Source: an archaeon
Lineage (GTDB): Archaea; Nanobdellota; Nanobdellia; SCGC-AAA011-G17; GW2011-AR18
DNA: 7,512 nt
Direction: 5' to 3'
Assembly: GCA_023245385.1 (NCBI GenBank)
Contig: JAHFKM010000038.1
Location: 1-7,512 of the forward strand
Shown: piece after piece, positions 3,837-7,512 of the stretch
How the letters are laid out: every line of letters begins with the position of its first letter
How positions within the stretch are numbered: position 1 is the first letter of the stretch
The notes under the pieces: model-generated
What the model was told of the DNA's origin: nothing
Seen by the model: only the letters and a program-made list of their open reading frames with translations
Databases searched by the model: none
Program-made: the position numbers and the translations under genes

Positions 3837-6800
3837 ATGTTTGAACAGCAGGGAAAAAGGGTGTGTGTATTAAAGATACTTTTAGTTTTAACTAGTGTGC
3901 TTTTTTTCAGTCAAGTAGGATATGCCTCTGCTATTAATAGTACTTCTGCTGAAGGTCTTGTTGTGTATATTGAGAATAATAATCAAACGCCGGTAGCGCG
4001 TGTGTGGAATACGAGTTTTAGTCAGGAATACAAAAATGCTCTCAATGTGGGGGGAAATATTGTTTGGACCGTCTTGCGGGCAAATCATGAACGGGATGAG
4101 ATGATATTAGGAACGATTGATAAAAATCAGGATATAAATATTCAAACGTACAACAGTCAAAATCAAACTTGGGGGAACCTTCTTGAGGTGACAGACTCTT
4201 TGCTCAGTCAAAACTATCGCGCGTTGGATATTGCTTATGAGGATCTTTCAGGAAATGCGCTTATTGTGTATGAAACAAATGATACGGGGGATAAGATTCT
4301 TTCTTATAGAACTTGGAACGGGACAGGATATTCTGCGCAACAATATTTAACGTTGAATGTGACAAACACGGGAGAAGTGCGTTGGGTGCAGTTGATTCCT
4401 AAAAAAGGAACAAACAAAATGATGCTGATCGCGCAAACAAATGGCGGATCAAGTAAAAAAGAGTTATATAGTGTGGTGTGGGATGGAACTCAGTTTAATA
4501 CTTCTCAACAGCAATTGTTAAGTCCTGATACTGCTTCTTCTACAGAACAACATTTTCGTTTTAATTGGGAAGGTTTAAGTGGTAATGGGGTGATTGTGTA
4601 TGGAGAAGGAAATCTTTTGATGTATCGTTCTTTTAATGCTTCAAATACAACGTGGGGTAATGAACAGAATGTTTCTCTTGGAAATGGACTGAGCGCGACG
4701 AGAATGTGTGCAGATCCAACATCTAATTTGATTGGTTTAATTTGGGAGGATAATGGAAATGATGTGAATGTTGGGGTGTGGAATGGTTCTCAGTTTTTGT
4801 CTGGTGCGCCGAATGAAAATGCGAATGTTGAACCTAACGGGGTGTATAATGTTAATGTAGATTGTGCGTGGCATAATTCTGGTGATTTCGCGCTTTTTGG
4901 GTATGTTGATTCTGGGGCAAAAGCTGTAAGTTATTTTAATTTTACCAAACCGAATAATTGGAGTGTTACTGGTTTAACAAATGCGTCAAGCACAGTTTCT
5001 TTTGCTACAAACAAAATTCACAGTCTTCGTTTTAGTAAGCATCCTATAACAAATGAGATCATGCTTTTTAGTGAAGATACTTCTTTAGATGTTACTTCTC
5101 TAAGATGGAATGGAACTGATTTTGTGAATATTACTCAGTCTCCATTAGAGCAGGAAATGGAAGTAACAGGTGGAGATCAAGAAGAAGTGTTTTTTGCCTG
5201 GTTTTTGTATGATCCTTCTCCGAGTGTAAGTAATATTCTTCCAACGGGAAATTATAATTTTAATACGCAACTAACGGTTAATGTTACAGTAACAGATAAC
5301 CTAAATGTTTCAACAGTTCAAGCTAATATTACTCTTCCTAATGAGACAATTGTTATAGTCCCCTTAAATGCTGTTAACGCGGCGCTTTATCAAGGAACTT
5401 TTAGTCAGACTGGAAATGGGGGAACATATTTTGTGAGAATACTCGCGAATGACACGAGCACGCATGATAATTGGAATACAACTGAAGTTGCGAATTTTAC
5501 AATTTTAGATATGCAAGCTCCTTCTTTAACGATTCTTTCTCCGCTTTCTGGTTCAAATTATAATTTGAGTCAGAGTGTTTTTGTTAGTGTGAATGTTACG
5601 GATAATGTGAATGTTTCTGTTGTTTTTGTGAATGTGACTTATCCTAATTTGTCAGTAAAGTCGTATGGTTTGGTTAGTCAGAATGGTTTGTTTCAGTATA
5701 ATTTTACGCAGACAAGTCAGAATGGGACTTATAGTTTGCTTGTGGTTGGGAATGATACTTCAAATAATATTAATATGAGTAATATAATTTTTATTGTGCT
5801 TCAGAATGCGACTGATTTGACAAATCCTTCTTTAACGATTCTTTCTCCAAAAAATTTAGAAACTTCAAATCAGAGTCAAAGTATAATTATTAGTGTTAAT
5901 GCGACAGACAATGCAAATATTTCAACAGTTCAAACGAATATTACGTTTCCGAATGGAACTGTTCAAACAAAAACACTGACGCTCTCTAATGATTTGTATC
6001 AAACGACATTTAGCAGTGAACAAAATGGAACCTATGGCTTGTTGGTGGTTGTGAACGATACTTCAAATAATGCTAATAAAAGTGCAAGCAGTTTTATTAT
6101 TATTGATAGTACAGCTCCAGTAATTATCTTAGAACAACCTGCTGATAAGTTAAGTACAAATGATCCAAACTTTCCATTTATTTTTACTGCGACAGATACA
6201 AGCTCAGAACTTCTCAACTGTTCTTTAATAGTAAGTGCTGAAACAAAAACAAGTCAACGTGTTTATAATGGAACGTCTACAAATTTTACTTACTCTTCTT
6301 TAGAAGCAATAACCTATCCTTGGAGAATTCATTGTGTTGATCAAGCGGGGAACACTGCTGAGAGTGAGACGAGAACGTTTACTATTTTTTCTTCATCTTC
6401 ACAAAGTTCAGGTGGGGGTAGCGGAGGTGGTGGTGGTGGGGGTGGACAGACTCAAACAGCGCGCGCGGTAAGTCAAACGAGACAACTTACTCAGGAACAG
6501 CTGGTGTATAGTGTGAAAACTTTAGCGATAGAAAGGGGAAGTAAGGAGTCTATTCCTATTACGATCAGTAATACGTTCAAAGATACTCTTCTTGAAAATG
6601 TACATATTGAAGCAACAGGGGCGTTTTCAAAATATGTAAAAGTAGAACCAGTGAGTCTTGATGAGAAGACAAATGTTTTTTTACAGCTTCAAGAAGGGAA
6701 AGAAATTTCTATTCCTCTCAAGGGTTTTGAAGAGCATAATCTTCTTACAAAAAAAATTCTTGAAAAAAGGGTGGAACTTACCATTTCTTCTATTCCTCAG

Positions 6801-7512
6801 GATGTGGTACTTAGCGCGGGAAAGACAGTGGCGGTCAATCTTGATGGGGATTCTGAGAATGATCTTGCGTTAAGTTTGGGGGATATTGATAATGGAATCG
6901 CGCGTGTTCAGGCGCAAGCGTTAGGAGATGCGAATAATGAAAAGATGTATTTTAATGAAAACAAAACATATCTTGTTACGATCACTGATCCAGAGAAGCT
7001 TCCTGAAGAGGATTTACAACTTCATTTACAAATTACTGGAAATGTTGTTGCGCTTCATCCTGAGATTTCTGGATTCACAAGCAAACCGCTTAAAGAGATA
7101 AAAACAATTTTCTTCAAAATATTCACTACAAATCAGCAGGATGCTGCGGAAAGACTTGAAGGGGCGAAGAAAGATCTTGATGAGATGACACAAGCGAGTA
7201 TTCCAAGAAAGAACACTGAACAACTTTTGATTAATGCGCTTAATGCGTTTGAACAAAAAAGGTATTCAGAGGTAATTCGTTTCAGCGAACAGATAGGTGT
7301 ATTGAGAAAAGACGCGTTCGAGACAAAAATGAAAATAGAAAGTGTAGAGCAGGGGATTTCACAGGCGAAAGAAAGATGGATTCAAGTAGCGGAAACGGAA
7401 CAAATGTTTCAAGAAGCAAAAAGTCTTTACGAGAATGAAGAGTTTATAAAAGCGCAGGAAAAAGCGCAGGAAGCAGATTTTCTTCTCGTTTTTGAAACTA
7501 AAGGGAAAATTA
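3837..7512 (+). CDS. Giant secreted surface protein: beta-propeller, Ig-like repeats, polyglycine hinge, helical stalk (3' end outside window)
   Basis: The frame is open for 1225 codons and leaves the window without a stop. An in-frame TAA at 3813-3815 makes the ATG at 3837 the first start. Residues 1-32 are a signal peptide (hydrophobic 14-24, likely cleavage after ASA). Residues about 35-455 repeat a W-N-G-x-x-F or similar Trp motif every 42-60 residues, which suggests a beta-propeller. Residues 459-756 are three related Ig-like repeats. Residues 757-851 are a diverged fourth with two cysteines (in LNCSL and IHCVD). A glycine run (859-870) leads to a beta-rich domain at about 889-1000, then a possible calcium loop from Asp1003 (DGDSENDL). 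From about 1084 the protein is charged and helical, like a coiled coil or TPR-type stalk. A C-terminal membrane anchor probably lies beyond the edge. About 45 N-X-S/T sequons precede the hinge. The role is likely adhesion or cell-surface structure; the exact family is not recognised. Confidence 0.88.
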   Translation, partial: MFEQQGKRVCVLKILLVLTSVLFFSQVGYASAINSTSAEGLVVYIENNNQTPVARVWNTSFSQEYKNALNVGGNIVWTVLRANHERDEMILGTIDKNQDINIQTYNSQNQTWGNLLEVTDSLLSQNYRALDIAYEDLSGNALIVYETNDTGDKILSYRTWNGTGYSAQQYLTLNVTNTGEVRWVQLIPKKGTNKMMLIAQTNGGSSKKELYSVVWDGTQFNTSQQQLLSPDTASSTEQHFRFNWEGLSGNGVIVYGEGNLLMYRSFNASNTTWGNEQNVSLGNGLSATRMCADPTSNLIGLIWEDNGNDVNVGVWNGSQFLSGAPNENANVEPNGVYNVNVDCAWHNSGDFALFGYVDSGAKAVSYFNFTKPNNWSVTGLTNASSTVSFATNKIHSLRFSKHPITNEIMLFSEDTSLDVTSLRWNGTDFVNITQSPLEQEMEVTGGDQEEVFFAWFLYDPSPSVSNILPTGNYNFNTQLTVNVTVTDNLNVSTVQANITLPNETIVIVPLNAVNAALYQGTFSQTGNGGTYFVRILANDTSTHDNWNTTEVANFTILDMQAPSLTILSPLSGSNYNLSQSVFVSVNVTDNVNVSVVFVNVTYPNLSVKSYGLVSQNGLFQYNFTQTSQNGTYSLLVVGNDTSNNINMSNIIFIVLQNATDLTNPSLTILSPKNLETSNQSQSIIISVNATDNANISTVQTNITFPNGTVQTKTLTLSNDLYQTTFSSEQNGTYGLLVVVNDTSNNANKSASSFIIIDSTAPVIILEQPADKLSTNDPNFPFIFTATDTSSELLNCSLIVSAETKTSQRVYNGTSTNFTYSSLEAITYPWRIHCVDQAGNTAESETRTFTIFSSSSQSSGGGSGGGGGGGGQTQTARAVSQTRQLTQEQLVYSVKTLAIERGSKESIPITISNTFKDTLLENVHIEATGAFSKYVKVEPVSLDEKTNVFLQLQEGKEISIPLKGFEEHNLLTKKILEKRVELTISSIPQDVVLSAGKTVAVNLDGDSENDLALSLGDIDNGIARVQAQALGDANNEKMYFNENKTYLVTITDPEKLPEEDLQLHLQITGNVVALHPEISGFTSKPLKEIKTIFFKIFTTNQQDAAERLEGAKKDLDEMTQASIPRKNTEQLLINALNAFEQKRYSEVIRFSEQIGVLRKDAFETKMKIESVEQGISQAKERWIQVAETEQMFQEAKSLYENEEFIKAQEKAQEADFLLVFETKGKI
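4005..5108 (+). repeat. Eight Trp-centred repeats, probable beta-propeller blades
   Basis: Tryptophans recur at residues 57, 112, 160, 215, 273, 315, 375 and 424 of the surface protein, with spacings of 42-60 and a mean near 52. Five sit in VWNTSF-, TWNGTGY-, VWDGTQF-, VWNGSQF- or RWNGTDF-like motifs. The other three are in NQTW, NTTW and NNWS contexts. Each repeat also has a hydrophobic strand before the Trp. This period matches propeller blades, though the fold is inferred. Confidence 0.5.
5211..5507 (+). repeat. Ig-like repeat 1 of the surface protein
   Basis: Residues 459-557. Shares VNVTVTDNLNVSTVQANIT, a central LYQGTFSQ-like strand and ANDTS with the next two repeats, at the protein level only. 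It is the most diverged of the three at its start. Confidence 0.65.
5508..5819 (+). repeat. Ig-like repeat 2 of the surface protein
   Basis: Residues 558-661. Opens with APSLTILSP and contains VNVTDNVNVS, QNGTYSLLVVGNDTSNN. Bases 5520-5542 are identical to 5826-5848 in repeat 3 (23 nt), showing recent duplication or ongoing exchange. Confidence 0.75.
5820..6104 (+). repeat. Ig-like repeat 3 of the surface protein
   Basis: Residues 662-756. Opens with NPSLTILSP and contains VNATDNANISTVQTNIT and QNGTYGLLVVVNDTSNN, aligning nearly without gaps to repeat 2. Followed by a fourth, diverged Ig-like unit (residues 757-851, APVIILEQP) that has a cysteine pair the others lack. Confidence 0.75.
6411..6446 (+). 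repeat. Polyglycine hinge tract
   Basis: GGN codons encode twelve residues, GGGSGGGGGGGG (859-870 of the surface protein). Serine-rich residues precede it and a Gln/Thr-rich stretch follows. It is probably a flexible hinge between the sequon-rich head and the helical stalk. The simple DNA repeat could change length by slippage. Confidence 0.85.

Noticed and set aside
3888..4088. Minus-strand frame of 66 codons in the surface-protein gene
   Set aside because: Antisense to the signal peptide and first propeller repeat of the long frame starting at 3837.
5211..6104. CRISPR-like array or tandem DNA repeat
   Set aside because: The periodicity is protein-level Ig-like repeats in one open frame; units are about 285-312 bases with mostly diverged DNA and no spacers.
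6032..7256. Short frames at 6032-6217 (-), 6658-6873 (+) and 7026-7256 (-)
   Set aside because: All lie inside the 1225-codon surface-protein frame in other registers and have compositions typical of shadows.

Overview
The window looks archaeal, most like an AT-rich DPANN lineage of the Woesearchaeota/Pacearchaeota type. The best evidence is transcriptional. Almost every gene that begins a transcription unit has a TATA-like box centred about 25-28 nt upstream of its ATG (33 nt for the surface protein). That leaves no leader, or a very short one. The two genes that are second in an operon have Shine-Dalgarno-like GAGG motifs instead. A very large secreted protein rich in N-X-S/T sequons also fits an archaeal cell surface. 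Lineage is an inference; no rRNA or tRNA gene is present.

Layout: (1) bases 1-34, minus strand, the first codons of a gene that leaves the window. (2) 35-359, AT-rich intergenic DNA. (3) 360-1348, a two-gene operon with a 4-base overlap: a winged-helix plus minimal nucleotidyltransferase protein followed by a small HEPN-like helical protein, which is the layout of an MNT/HEPN toxin-antitoxin pair. (4) 1349-1543, a gap holding a sharply GC-rich island that may be a structured RNA. (5) 2104 down to 1544 on the minus strand, a bolA then CGFS-glutaredoxin operon. (6) msrA, divergent from bolA. (7) A histidine-rich lipoprotein of unknown function. (8) On the minus strand, a lipoprotein with a complete CuA-type copper motif. 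(9) From 3837 to the right edge, an open frame of 1225 codons with no stop: a secreted surface protein with a probable beta-propeller, three or four Ig-like repeats, a polyglycine hinge and a helical C-terminal stalk.

Genes 5 to 8 share a redox, metal and thiol theme: [2Fe-2S] trafficking and sensing by Grx-BolA, methionine sulfoxide repair, and a copper electron-transfer lipoprotein. This looks like a small oxidative-stress or metal-handling neighbourhood beside a defence or regulatory toxin-antitoxin-like pair and a cell-surface gene. The strongest leads are the bolA-grx operon in an archaeal setting, the unlinked CuA lipoprotein with its histidine-rich neighbour, the MNT/HEPN pair with atypical active-site residues, the unexplained GC-rich island, and the modular surface protein with its uneven sequon distribution.
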